64,000 nucleotides of DNA from Rhodococcus sp. P-2 (GTDB taxonomy: Bacteria; Actinomycetota; Actinomycetes; Mycobacteriales; Mycobacteriaceae), in NCBI RefSeq assembly GCF_016598535.1, contig NZ_CP066779.1:2852001-2916000 (forward strand), written 5' to 3'. The position numbers and the translations under genes were made by a program. The notes under the pieces are model-generated. The model did no database searches, was not told where the DNA came from, and saw nothing but the letters and a program-made list of their open reading frames with translations. Positions 8,623-15,766 of this stretch are shown in pieces. Positions within the stretch are counted from its first letter, which is position 1, and each line of letters starts with the position of its first letter.

Positions 8623-9956
8623 GCGAGAGGGACCGGCAGATGCAGATGGGTGGTCGATGCGCTGGTCAATCTGCTACCTCCAAGAAGGGGAAAAGCTGCC
8701 GGGGCATTGTTGTACAGGCCGGGCGAGTGGACACGGACGACGTGTAACCCGGCGATCGAGATGTCGCGAGTGGTGAGATCGACGGAAATCGGCTGGTGCC
8801 CTCGGGACGTCAGGAGAGCAATCAGAGAATTCAGATTCAACGGCGCCTCGTCGGGAATCTCTGATACCGAGCGTGTTTCGGTGTAGTCGAAAAGATGCTC
8901 TTCCGCTGCCTCGGCCATCACGGGGTCGAGATACAGCTGGGCGACGGTCGGCAGATCGACGACGTCCTTCCACCGCGCCTCGAATTCGTCTCGGTAACGA
9001 CGGTCGGCCCGAAAGGGTTTGTACAGGTGCGCGGGCAGCGTTCCGTCCGCCACGCTGCGCCAGGTCGGCCCGTCGGGGTCGGCGAGGTCGATCGTGATGG
9101 CCAGTACGGCGTACGCCTCGACAAGGGCCTTCGAGACTGCCGCTTCCACGGTCGGTCGACAAGCCGTGCCCAGGGCGACCAGTCCACGTCGGTCGTCCCT
9201 GATCCACACTGCGGCTACGGGAATGCCGAAGGGGGAGGGAAGCAGCAGCACTCTGACGCTTCGAGTGTCGCTCTCCAGATCTCCGAGCTGTCGGTGCGCG
9301 GGCAACCGCTCCCAGTCGGCGAGTTCGACTGCCGGCAGTGACCGGTCTCCGCACCACCACAGTGCGGTGGCATCGCGTTCGAGAAGTTCCAGCAGAGCTG
9401 ACATCTCGGCCTCGGCGCGTGAGCGCCCCGCAGCGATTCCGGCGTACTGCAACGATGCGATCGGTGGTTCTCCGCGACGGGCGCCTGTGTAGTACCCGAG
9501 ATACGTCAGGGCTGCAGGCACATAGGTGGGCACTTTCTCGTCCATGGTGTGACCGAGTGCCCAGCGAATTTCCAGGGCAGAGGTGAAGGAAACAAAGGGG
9601 AACCCGGGAAGGCGGTACTGGTCCTCGCTGTACAGCGCGAAACTCGCCGGATCGACGACCCGTGCACCGGACCGCTCCAGCGCCGACGCGCTGCTGCGGA
9701 CCAGATCTTCGGGGATCACGTTGCCGCAATACCGCTCGACGGCCTCACCGGTTGCCGCGCCGCGGGCCGCGGCGTCGTCGCGTATCGAAGCCCCGAATCC
9801 GTAAGGGTCGGCGCGGAACCGTCTGCTGCCGCCGAAGTTGCGGGTATCGGCCACCCTCGCGGCCCACCCGACCCAACCCGTCGGCATGTCGGAGCGAATG
9901 TGGGGGTCGAGTGAGGTCAGTACGCCGCTCCGGGCGTCGACGAGCAAGTCATTCAC
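8619..9956 (-). CDS. YcaO-domain protein 2 (paralogue of its neighbour)
   Basis: A 445-residue YcaO protein paralogous to the one at 7330-8622: both share GEAVERYCGN at the same position (residues 70-79) and end with GLHVVRV followed by a similar tail. Its second motif is LLELLERDA (Glu190, Glu193, Arg194), so both copies keep the ATP-site residues and neither looks dead. The tail LHLPVPLA carries a PxP element like that of azoline-forming YcaO proteins. It overlaps the hydrolase stop by 8 bp and the next YcaO start by 4 bp. Two tandem YcaO genes in one pathway suggest a heteromeric enzyme or two different backbone modifications; sequence alone does not decide. Confidence 0.9.
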   Translation of the reverse strand: MNDLLVDARSGVLTSLDPHIRSDMPTGWVGWAARVADTRNFGGSRRFRADPYGFGASIRDDAAARGAATGEAVERYCGNVIPEDLVRSSASALERSGARVVDPASFALYSEDQYRLPGFPFVSFTSALEIRWALGHTMDEKVPTYVPAALTYLGYYTGARRGEPPIASLQYAGIAAGRSRAEAEMSALLELLERDATALWWCGDRSLPAVELADWERLPAHRQLGDLESDTRSVRVLLLPSPFGIPVAAVWIRDDRRGLVALGTACRPTVEAAVSKALVEAYAVLAITIDLADPDGPTWRSVADGTLPAHLYKPFRADRRYRDEFEARWKDVVDLPTVAQLYLDPVMAEAAEEHLFDYTETRSVSEIPDEAPLNLNSLIALLTSRGHQPISVDLTTRDISIAGLHVVRVHSPGLYNNAPAAFPLLGGSRLTSASTTHLHLPVPLA

Positions 9957-11379
9957 CGCCAGTTCCTCCGAGTATCGGCAGGGTCAACGACCCGGAAAAT
10001 GATTGGTGCAGGGCGGTACAGCGGGTTCCCCGATAGCGATCGCCGTCTCCCAGATTGCGTGCGAGGCGGGGGAAGTCCGAGCCGGCGATCTGCAGTGACA
10101 GAACGTCACCGGGACGCAGGGTGTGCAACACGGGATCGAGATCTATGGTCAACGTGCCGGAGCAAAGGCTGACGCCGGCCCCACGAGCGATCGACCTGCT
10201 GACTCCGGCGCTGTCGACGATGCTCAGCTCGACGATCCAGTCGGCTTCGCCCTCGGGCGAATGCACTGTCAACTCCGCCGAAGGCGTTCCCGACAGCACA
10301 CACTCGACCTCCATGTCGAAAGTCCAGACAACACAGTCGTTTCGGCCCTCGTCCGCGTGGTGCGTGAAGCTGAAAGGTACCGTCCTCGGATCTGGTTCGA
10401 GACGAACGCGATTCGCGCCCATGACATACGGTTCGGTCGACCATTCGCCGGCACCCCGGTCGAACACCCGATTGATGGTCGCGGGCCGCGCCGAGAATAT
10501 CGATTCCATCCACTCGACCTGAAGGTGGCCGAAACTTGTCTCGCCGACCATTCCGGGGCGGAGGTCATGCGCCCAGGGGCCCACGATCAAACTTTGTGGT
10601 CCGCGCTCCACGGATGCGTAGTGTCTCAGCGTCTCCCGGATCATCGCGTCGTCCCAACCTCCGATATGTAGTCCGGCGACATCGAGTTCGGACAGGTCGT
10701 CCGCGGAGACGAGATCGTCGCTGCCGTACGGCTGGCGTTCACGAGCCCGGTTGATCGGCGTCGCCCAACCCGGCGAATCGGAGGTCAGGCCGACCTTCTC
10801 GATCATCGACTGCACCGGGAGATGTTCCAGCAAAGCTGAATCCGAGCGCATCAGAGCCGGGATGAATCCCTCACGGGAGGACGAGGAATCTCCGTGTTCG
10901 CCCCACCACGCCAGATGCTCGGCGAGGAGAAGTATCCCCGACGGATCACGTTTGACGCGATCGCTTCCGATGGTCGGCACTTTGGAGACGACGCCGTCAA
11001 CGCGAAACGACCGATCGGCGCTGTTGGTCTCGGCAGCAAATGCCCAGGCGGTTCCTGCCGCGTACGAAGCCCCGCTGGCGATGACGCACTTCGGCGTCCA
11101 TGGCTGATCCTTCAGCCACTCGGCCAGGGCGGCGCCGTCCTCTCGCTCGTGGACGTACGGTTCCCAAGAGCCGGTTGAATCGTGCCGCCCACGCACGTCC
11201 TGACAGAGGAACGCAATTCCTCGCGATCGCCATTCGATTCCCTCGGCCAGATGCCACCCACGCCCGTACGGGGTGCGGATCACGATCAGCCCTCGAGGTG
11301 AAGACTCTGATGGGAGAAGCACATCCGTAGCGAGCAGAGAACCGTCAGCGGCCGGAACCTCGACACCGAGGGAGATCAC
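9949..11379 (-). CDS. CocE/NonD-type alpha/beta-hydrolase (X-Pro dipeptidyl-peptidase-like)
   Basis: A 476-residue hydrolase from a GTG at 11379 that overlaps the upstream stop (GTGA). A longer open frame reaches 11526, but it would lie 151 bp inside the ThiF-like gene and only adds low-complexity residues. Motifs of the peptidase S15/CocE family are present: RTPYGRGW, CQDVRGRHDSTG, the nucleophile region IASGASYAAG, GWDDAMIRE (candidate catalytic Asp) and GPWAHDLRPG (candidate catalytic His). A C-terminal jelly-roll domain follows from about residue 310. Family members cleave acyl esters or proline-containing peptides. Inside a RiPP operon it could remove the leader or cut between the two core repeats, each of which ends in a NPF motif; that is inference. 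Confidence 0.85.
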   Translation of the reverse strand: MISLGVEVPAADGSLLATDVLLPSESSPRGLIVIRTPYGRGWHLAEGIEWRSRGIAFLCQDVRGRHDSTGSWEPYVHEREDGAALAEWLKDQPWTPKCVIASGASYAAGTAWAFAAETNSADRSFRVDGVVSKVPTIGSDRVKRDPSGILLLAEHLAWWGEHGDSSSSREGFIPALMRSDSALLEHLPVQSMIEKVGLTSDSPGWATPINRARERQPYGSDDLVSADDLSELDVAGLHIGGWDDAMIRETLRHYASVERGPQSLIVGPWAHDLRPGMVGETSFGHLQVEWMESIFSARPATINRVFDRGAGEWSTEPYVMGANRVRLEPDPRTVPFSFTHHADEGRNDCVVWTFDMEVECVLSGTPSAELTVHSPEGEADWIVELSIVDSAGVSRSIARGAGVSLCSGTLTIDLDPVLHTLRPGDVLSLQIAGSDFPRLARNLGDGDRYRGTRCTALHQSFSGSLTLPILGGTGGE

Positions 11380-12188
11380 CGGAGCGTCGGCAAAGGTTCG
11401 AGAACGCCGCCTGGCAGTGGTAACACGGGATGGCGAGTCGTCATGAGGGTTCGTGGATTCATCCGGATCTGGTGGTGAAGGTGTGATTGCGGTGCGCCGT
11501 AGGAACCAGCCACGACGTCCGAACATGCAAGTGCACTGACCATTGCGGCTGCGGTGGGCGAAAGTTCAAGCGGACGGCGGTCGCTGCCGGCGAGGTGTTT
11601 CCACAGTGCCTGCAGATGATCCGGTACACGCGACGCGGCAAGCCGTCGTCCGCAGACGTCCCGGTAGCTCGAGCTGTCGATTCCGTCGAAGAAGGGGCCT
11701 ACGTATATCTCGCCCAGCTCGGAGTGGACGCGTTGCCACGGAGTTCGGCTGCGGCGGCACCAGGTATCGAGTTCCGACCACGCGTCGTGAGGGGGAGCGT
11801 CGGCAACCGACAGTACGAGGTCCGATGCCGCAACGTCGTCTTCGATTGGCGCAGTGGTGAATATGACTTCGAGATCCGGAAGAGCTTCGGAGAGCAGGGC
11901 GATGCAGGCATCGGCAACGGGCCCGGTTCCGTCGATCAGTACATGTCGGAGGACTGGAATCTCCGGTACTTCACCTGGAACAACCAGCACGCCGCGTGCG
12001 ACGAGGGCGTCGGCGATCTCGATCGATCTCGCGCCGAGCGGCGAGTTCGACCGCCGGAGGAAGCTGTCGAGTTCCGCGAGATCTTCGGCAGGCGCACCGA
12101 TCGTGACTGCGTTCTCGTCCGGTGTCAGGTAGTGCCAAGAACCGTCCGGGGTCGGGTACAGCTGGTGTCCGTCGGCGAGGGTGTACAC
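11376..12188 (-). CDS. short ThiF/E1-like TOMM precursor leader-peptide-binding protein
   Basis: A 270-residue protein. The GTG at 12188 is preferred because AAGGAG lies just upstream; an upstream GTG at 12212 would start inside the hairpin at 12206-12231. The N-terminus (TLADGHQLYPTPDGSWHYLTPDE, a run of beta strands, split here only for reading) and the helix AEDLAELDSFLRR resemble the winged-helix RiPP recognition element of ocin-ThiF-like proteins. The middle VLIDGTGPVADACIALLSEAL matches the glycine-rich start of the E1-like fold. No adenylation motif or Cys is obvious, as in the non-catalytic partners that deliver precursors to YcaO enzymes. It lies directly after the peptide gene and overlaps the hydrolase start by 4 bp. 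Confidence 0.75.
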   Translation of the reverse strand: MYTLADGHQLYPTPDGSWHYLTPDENAVTIGAPAEDLAELDSFLRRSNSPLGARSIEIADALVARGVLVVPGEVPEIPVLRHVLIDGTGPVADACIALLSEALPDLEVIFTTAPIEDDVAASDLVLSVADAPPHDAWSELDTWCRRSRTPWQRVHSELGEIYVGPFFDGIDSSSYRDVCGRRLAASRVPDHLQALWKHLAGSDRRPLELSPTAAAMVSALACSDVVAGSYGAPQSHLHHQIRMNPRTLMTTRHPVLPLPGGVLEPLPTLR

Positions 12189-12205
12189 GGATCTCCTTGT
12201 CGAGG

Positions 12206-12231
12206 CCCGCACCCGACGAGTCGGATGCGGG
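12206..12231 (-). terminator. hairpin between precursor and modification genes (attenuator candidate)
   Basis: In minus-strand RNA, CCCGCATCCGA pairs with TCGGGTGCGGG (11 pairs, one G-U) around a 4-base loop. It lies after the precursor stop (12283) and before the ThiF-like start (12188). There is no long U-tract, which is common in actinobacteria. RiPP operons often carry a leaky terminator here so that the precursor is made in excess over its enzymes. The placement fits that role. Confidence 0.6.
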
Positions 12232-12282
12232 CGGGGTCGTCAGCAGATCAGACTGTCGAAACAGGCTGGATCAAGGAAGGTT

Positions 12283-12471
12283 TCAGCTCTGGAAGCTGAA
12301 AGGGTTGTCGACGAGGGCGTTGGTACCCACGCCCTGCAGGGCGTGTGCTGACGTTGCCTCGGCAACCGGCTCGAAGGTGAACGGGTTGTCGACGAGGGCA
12401 TTGGTGCCGACGCCCTGGAGTGCATTGGCCGGAGCCGAGTTGGAGACGCTGTCGAACGAAATGTTGCTCAT
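12283..12471 (-). CDS. RiPP precursor peptide with two 17-residue core-like repeats
   Basis: A 62-residue peptide. ATG 12471 is chosen over the ATG at 12477 because GGAAGGG (12478-12484) is 7 bases from the former but abuts the latter. The sequence starts MSNISFDSVSNSAPAN and then carries ALQGVGTNALVDNPFTF (residues 17-33), a 10-residue spacer rich in Glu, Ala and Thr, and ALQGVGTNALVDNPFSF (44-60), ending QS. There is no Cys. The only cyclisable residues inside the repeats are Thr23/Thr50 and Thr32/Ser59. At DNA level the repeats differ by six synonymous changes and one Thr/Ser change. It lies upstream of ThiF-like, hydrolase and YcaO genes. Residues 1-16 look short for a leader, so part of the repeat may serve for recognition. 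I know no described family. Confidence 0.85.
   Translation of the reverse strand: MSNISFDSVSNSAPANALQGVGTNALVDNPFTFEPVAEATSAHALQGVGTNALVDNPFSFQS
12292..12342 (-). repeat. precursor core repeat, copy 2 (C-terminal)
   Basis: A 51-bp direct repeat coding for residues 44-60 of the precursor. It matches copy 1 (12373-12423) in 44 of 51 positions. Six of the seven differences are silent third-position changes and the seventh swaps Thr for Ser. The repeat period is 81 bp (27 codons). Confidence 0.9.
12373..12423 (-). repeat. precursor core repeat, copy 1 (N-terminal)
   Basis: A 51-bp direct repeat coding for residues 17-33 of the precursor; partner of 12292-12342. The conserved peptide unit is ALQGVGTNALVDNPF followed by a hydroxyl residue and Phe. 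Silent divergence shows this is an old duplication kept by selection, not a recent copying event. Confidence 0.9.
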
Positions 12472-12483
12472 TGTCATCCCTTC

Positions 12484-12508
12484 CGTAATGGAAACCATTT
12501 CCATTACG
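12484..12508. promoter_or_regulatory. 25-bp perfect palindrome, Zur/Fur-like operator
   Basis: CGTAATGGAAA (12484-12494) and TTTCCATTACG (12498-12508) are perfect inverted repeats around CCA. The pattern TAATG-AAA-n-TTT-CATTA resembles actinobacterial Zur boxes as I remember them (TGAAAATnATTTTCA type). It lies directly upstream of the precursor ribosome site. A weak minus-strand promoter can be drawn, TTGCTC at 12537-12542 and TACGGT at 12514-12519 with 17-bp spacing, which would start transcription inside the palindrome. The MFS gene is divergent from the same region. An RNA hairpin role in the 5' UTR is possible as well. Confidence 0.65.
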
Positions 12509-12563
12509 ATGCCACCGTACGAAAGATCGCGACGGAGAGCAACAGGTACAAGAGAGTGCATAC

Positions 12564-13823
12564 ATGAGCGAGACCCCGACGACGGGATCCGTCGAAGCGC
12601 AACCACATGTGTTTCGGGACAGATCGTTTCGATTGTTCTTCACCGCCCGCACGATTGCCGTGGCCGGTGCGGCGGTGACAGGAGTGGCTATGCCGATCCT
12701 GGTGTTCGACATCAGTCCGTCTCCGTTTCTCACCTCGCTCGCGGCCGCTGGGACGGTTCTGCCGTACCTCGTGTTCGGTTTGTTCGCCGGCGCGGTGGCA
12801 GACCGAGTCGATCGGCGCACGGTCATCCTGTGTGCGCAGGCCGCAGCTGCTCTTGCCTTGGCGAGTGTTCCGGTGGCCCAGGCGCTTGGTGTCTTGACCG
12901 CGTGGCATGCCGTCGGTGTATCGATGTGCATCGGAACGTGTTTCGTGTGGTTCGACGCTGCAGCTTTCGGAGCGCTGCCTGCTCTGGTCGGTCGGCAGAG
13001 GATACCGGCCGCCAACAGTGCGCTGTGGACGGCCGGCACGCTGATCGATGTTGTCTTTCCGGCGATTGCCGGAGTGCTCGTGGCATCGATCGGCCCGGCC
13101 TACGCATTGGGTGCTGATGCGCTGGCCTATGTATTGGCAGGACTGGCCATGGCGTCGATCGGAGCCTCGTTTTCGATTACCCCTGCGACGCCGAAGAAGT
13201 CGGAACCTGGAATTGCGCGTGACATACGCGAAGGCCTCAGCTTTCTCTGGCAGTCTCCGCTCCTGCGAGCCTTGACCGGCGTCGGCTTCGTCAATTCGCT
13301 GACGCAGGGCGCTGTCACGGCGCTCCTGGTGGTGTACGCGACCGAGAGGCTGGGGATTTCGACGTCGAGTCCGATGATCGGGGCCGTGTGGACAGCAGTC
13401 TCCGTCGGTGGTGTGGTGGGCGCAGTCTTGCTCCCACGCCTACCGGCGCGGTGGCCGGTGGGGGCGATCACGATCGGTGCGTTGACCATCGCCCCGGCGG
13501 TGCTGTTCGTAGTTGTGACAACCAGCAACACCGCCTCCGCGATCACTGCTCTGGCCGTCTACTCCGGCTGCGCGACTGTCACCATCCTCAATGGGATCGG
13601 TGCACGGCAACGCCTGACGCCGGATCGCCTTCAGGGCCGGGTGAACACCACGGCGCGGATGGTCGCCTGGGGTGGTTCGCCGGTGGGTGCCTTGATTGCC
13701 GGGGTAATTGCCGGACGGTGGGACATCGGCACCGCTTACCTTGTTGCGTGCATCTTTGCGCTGGTCGGGGCACTCTTCGCATGGGCGAGCGCTCTGCGGT
13801 CCGACCCTCACCCGCACAGATGA
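12564..13823 (+). CDS. MFS exporter (MFS_3/EntS-like)
   Basis: A 419-residue, 12-helix major facilitator with a hydrophilic N-terminus (first about 25 residues) before the first helix. The loop GAVADRVDRRTVILCAQ carries the conserved motif A between helices 2 and 3. The second half shows the MFS_3 pattern NGIGARQRLTPDRLQGRVN. EntS and other siderophore exporters belong to this subgroup, as do macrolide exporters. It is divergent from the precursor gene, with 92 bp between starts, and shares the palindrome at 12484-12508. The best reading is export of the mature RiPP, or immunity. AGAGAG lies just upstream of ATG 12564. Confidence 0.85.
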   Translation: MSETPTTGSVEAQPHVFRDRSFRLFFTARTIAVAGAAVTGVAMPILVFDISPSPFLTSLAAAGTVLPYLVFGLFAGAVADRVDRRTVILCAQAAAALALASVPVAQALGVLTAWHAVGVSMCIGTCFVWFDAAAFGALPALVGRQRIPAANSALWTAGTLIDVVFPAIAGVLVASIGPAYALGADALAYVLAGLAMASIGASFSITPATPKKSEPGIARDIREGLSFLWQSPLLRALTGVGFVNSLTQGAVTALLVVYATERLGISTSSPMIGAVWTAVSVGGVVGAVLLPRLPARWPVGAITIGALTIAPAVLFVVVTTSNTASAITALAVYSGCATVTILNGIGARQRLTPDRLQGRVNTTARMVAWGGSPVGALIAGVIAGRWDIGTAYLVACIFALVGALFAWASALRSDPHPHR

Positions 13824-13835
13824 GCATGTCACTAT

Positions 13836-13856
13836 TAATGAAAACGACTGTCGTTA
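13836..13856. promoter_or_regulatory. second Zur/Fur-like operator before the transporter/SagB operon
   Basis: The 21 bp begin with TAATGAAAACGA (13836-13847), a half-site of the same type as in the palindrome at 12484-12508, and contain the perfect palindrome AACGAC-T-GTCGTT (13843-13855). The site lies in the 84-bp gap between the MFS stop (13823) and the FecCD start (13908). It overlaps a possible -10 box TATGGT at 13855-13860. Shared operators would place the precursor, the exporter and the uptake/SagB operon under one metal-responsive regulator. Confidence 0.55.
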
Positions 13857-13907
13857 TGGTTAGATCCACCTGTTCACGACTGCGAACGCCACTAGCTCAG
13901 GAGCGCG

Positions 13908-14975
13908 ATGACGCTGACCAGCGAAGCAGTACCTGACGCGCCGTCGCGTGCACACCCCGTCGGCCAGCGTGGGTACGGCCCGTTTCTATTGGCCACGGCC
14001 GTTGTGCTCGTCGCGGTCTCCACCGTCGCAGTGTGGTCCGGTGCTGCGTCGCTGTCCTTCGCCGACGTGTTCGCAGTGTTGTACGCTCACGTCGGTGGCC
14101 CGCCGGTTGATCCACTGCTCGATCGGATCGTATGGGGACTACGGGTCCCGCGCATTCTGATCGCGGCATTGGCCGGCGCAGGGTTGTCTCTGGCCGGCGC
14201 CGTGCTGCAAGCATTGGTGCGCAACCCGATTGCCGATCCCTACATTCTGGGTGTCGGTTCGGGAGCGTCCTTCGGCGCGGTGCTGATCATGACGACGGGC
14301 TTCGGAACCGGGCTGTCGATCGGTGTCCCGGTGGCGGCCTTCCTGGGAGCGATGATCTCCCTGATCGCGGTTCTCGTTCTGGGCAGGCGCGAGGGAATGC
14401 TCGTCCCGCTACGCATGGTCCTGGCCGGTGTTGCCATCGGCTATCTACTCTCGGCTGCAACAAGTTTCGTGCAGCTGCGTGCCGACCCGAGCCAGCTTTC
14501 GGGAGTGCTCTTCTGGTTACTCGGTTCGGTGAGCGGGGCAAGTTGGTCGGATCTCGGTGTGCCGGCCGCGGTGATCACCCTGTGCGCAGCGGTGTTGCTG
14601 ACGCAATCGCGCCAACTCAATGCGCTGGCGATGGGTGACGAGAGTGCGCAATCGGTAGGCGTCGATGTGCGTCGTACCAGATTGCTGTTGCTGGTGATCG
14701 CGTCGTTGCTGACCGCTGTGGTCGTATCCGTCGCCGGCGGAATCGGTTTCGTGGGGCTACTCGTGCCGCACGCCGTACGGCTCCTCGTCGGATCCGATCA
14801 CGGCAAGCTGCTCCCCGCCACCGCGCTCGTCGGCGCCACCTTCCTGGTGATCGTGGATCTTGCAGCTCGAACGCTGGATGCGCCCAACGAATTGCCACTC
14901 GGGATCATCACCGCGGGATTGGGCGCTCCGTTCTTTCTCTGGTTGCTTCGACGGGACGGCGGTGCGCAGTCGTGA
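13908..14975 (+). CDS. FecCD/BtuC-family ABC transporter permease
   Basis: A 355-residue permease of the iron-siderophore/cobalamin/heme class. AGGAG at 13899-13903 precedes ATG 13908. Family signatures are visible: PRILIAALAGAGLSLAGAVLQ (residues 82 onward), the NPIADPYILGVGSGA motif of FecCD proteins, and GIGFVGLLVPHAVRLLVGSDH near the C-terminus, the cytoplasmic coupling loop. About ten hydrophobic segments are present, as expected. It is the first gene of a four-gene operon in which every junction overlaps, ending in a SagB-type dehydrogenase. That coupling, and the operator at 13836-13856, suggest the transporter serves the RiPP pathway, for instance uptake of its metal complex. Confidence 0.93.
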   Translation: MTLTSEAVPDAPSRAHPVGQRGYGPFLLATAVVLVAVSTVAVWSGAASLSFADVFAVLYAHVGGPPVDPLLDRIVWGLRVPRILIAALAGAGLSLAGAVLQALVRNPIADPYILGVGSGASFGAVLIMTTGFGTGLSIGVPVAAFLGAMISLIAVLVLGRREGMLVPLRMVLAGVAIGYLLSAATSFVQLRADPSQLSGVLFWLLGSVSGASWSDLGVPAAVITLCAAVLLTQSRQLNALAMGDESAQSVGVDVRRTRLLLLVIASLLTAVVVSVAGGIGFVGLLVPHAVRLLVGSDHGKLLPATALVGATFLVIVDLAARTLDAPNELPLGIITAGLGAPFFLWLLRRDGGAQS

Positions 14976-15766
14976 GATTGTCGGCCAGCGGAATTCAGAT
15001 CGTTCGGGGCGGGCGCCTGGTGATTTCGGGTGTGGATCTGGAAGCACCGGAGGGAAGTGTGGTCGGGCTCGTCGGACCGAACGGCAGCGGAAAGTCCTCC
15101 CTCCTGCGCGCGTTGTATCGCTCGATGAAGCCTCGAAGCGGAGTCGTGAAGGTGGACGAGGTGAATGTCTGGGACGATCTCTCGCCCCGATCGGCTGCCC
15201 GCATCATCGGTGTCGTCGGGCAGGAGCATTCATCCGACTTCTCGTTCAGTGTCCGCGAGGTTGTCGCGACGGGCCGAACGCCGCATCACAGCGCGTTCTC
15301 CCGACTGGGTGAAATCGACCGGGACATCGTCAGTGCCGCACTGGCACGAACCGGTATGCGCGGCTTCGAATCACGGCTCTTCGCTGAACTGTCCGGTGGT
15401 GAGAAGCAGCGTGTGATGTTGGCGAGGGCCATTGCTCAACAGCCGTCGGTGCTGGTCCTGGACGAGCCCACCAACCACCTCGACATCCGCGCTCAGCTCG
15501 AATTGATGGAACTGGTCATCGAACTCGGTACCACGACGGTTGTCGCGATCCACGAGCTTGCTCTGGCCGCCGCCTATTGCGACTACGTGTGTCTGCTTTC
15601 GGAGGGTGCGGTTGTCTCGTCGGGCCCTACCGCCGAGGTTCTGACCGAGGATCTGTTGTCCGAAGTATTCGGCGTTCAGGTGCATCTCGGCACTCATCCG
15701 TTGACCGGTCGTCCCCTGCTCTCGTTCGCCCCTCCGCTCCTACCTACGAAAGAAGCAGTGTCTTGA
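14972..15766 (+). CDS. FepC/BtuD-type ABC transporter ATP-binding protein
   Basis: A 264-residue ATPase of the siderophore/cobalamin importer class. The GTG at 14972 overlaps the permease stop (GTGA). Motifs: Walker A GPNGSGKSSLLRAL, Q-loop VVGQEHSSDF (the Gln is present but the context is unusual), signature LSGGEKQRVMLARAI, Walker B VLVLDEPTNHLD and H-loop VVAIHELALAA. The long linker before the signature and the C-terminal VLTEDLLSEVFGV are typical of FepC/BtuD-like subunits. It is the second gene of the FecCD-ATPase-lipoprotein-SagB operon. Confidence 0.93.
   Translation: MRLSASGIQIVRGGRLVISGVDLEAPEGSVVGLVGPNGSGKSSLLRALYRSMKPRSGVVKVDEVNVWDDLSPRSAARIIGVVGQEHSSDFSFSVREVVATGRTPHHSAFSRLGEIDRDIVSAALARTGMRGFESRLFAELSGGEKQRVMLARAIAQQPSVLVLDEPTNHLDIRAQLELMELVIELGTTTVVAIHELALAAAYCDYVCLLSEGAVVSSGPTAEVLTEDLLSEVFGVQVHLGTHPLTGRPLLSFAPPLLPTKEAVS

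Noticed and set aside
9949..11526. Longer hydrolase reading frame starting at 11526
   Set aside because: It would lie 151 bp inside the ThiF-like gene and adds only Arg/Pro/Ser-rich residues; the GTG at 11379 overlaps the upstream stop and starts at the conserved domain.
12292..12423. Two 51-bp direct repeats as a CRISPR-like or tandem-repeat element
   Set aside because: Only two copies, codon-phased with silent differences inside a peptide gene; they are coding core repeats.
12472..12477. Start of the precursor at ATG 12477
   Set aside because: GGAAGGG directly abuts this ATG, leaving no spacing; ATG 12471 has 7-base spacing.
12122..13117. Long plus-strand open frame crossing the precursor and MFS start
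   Set aside because: It runs antisense to the precursor and in another frame through the MFS gene, has Arg/Ser-rich low-quality sequence and no domain; an artefact of high GC.
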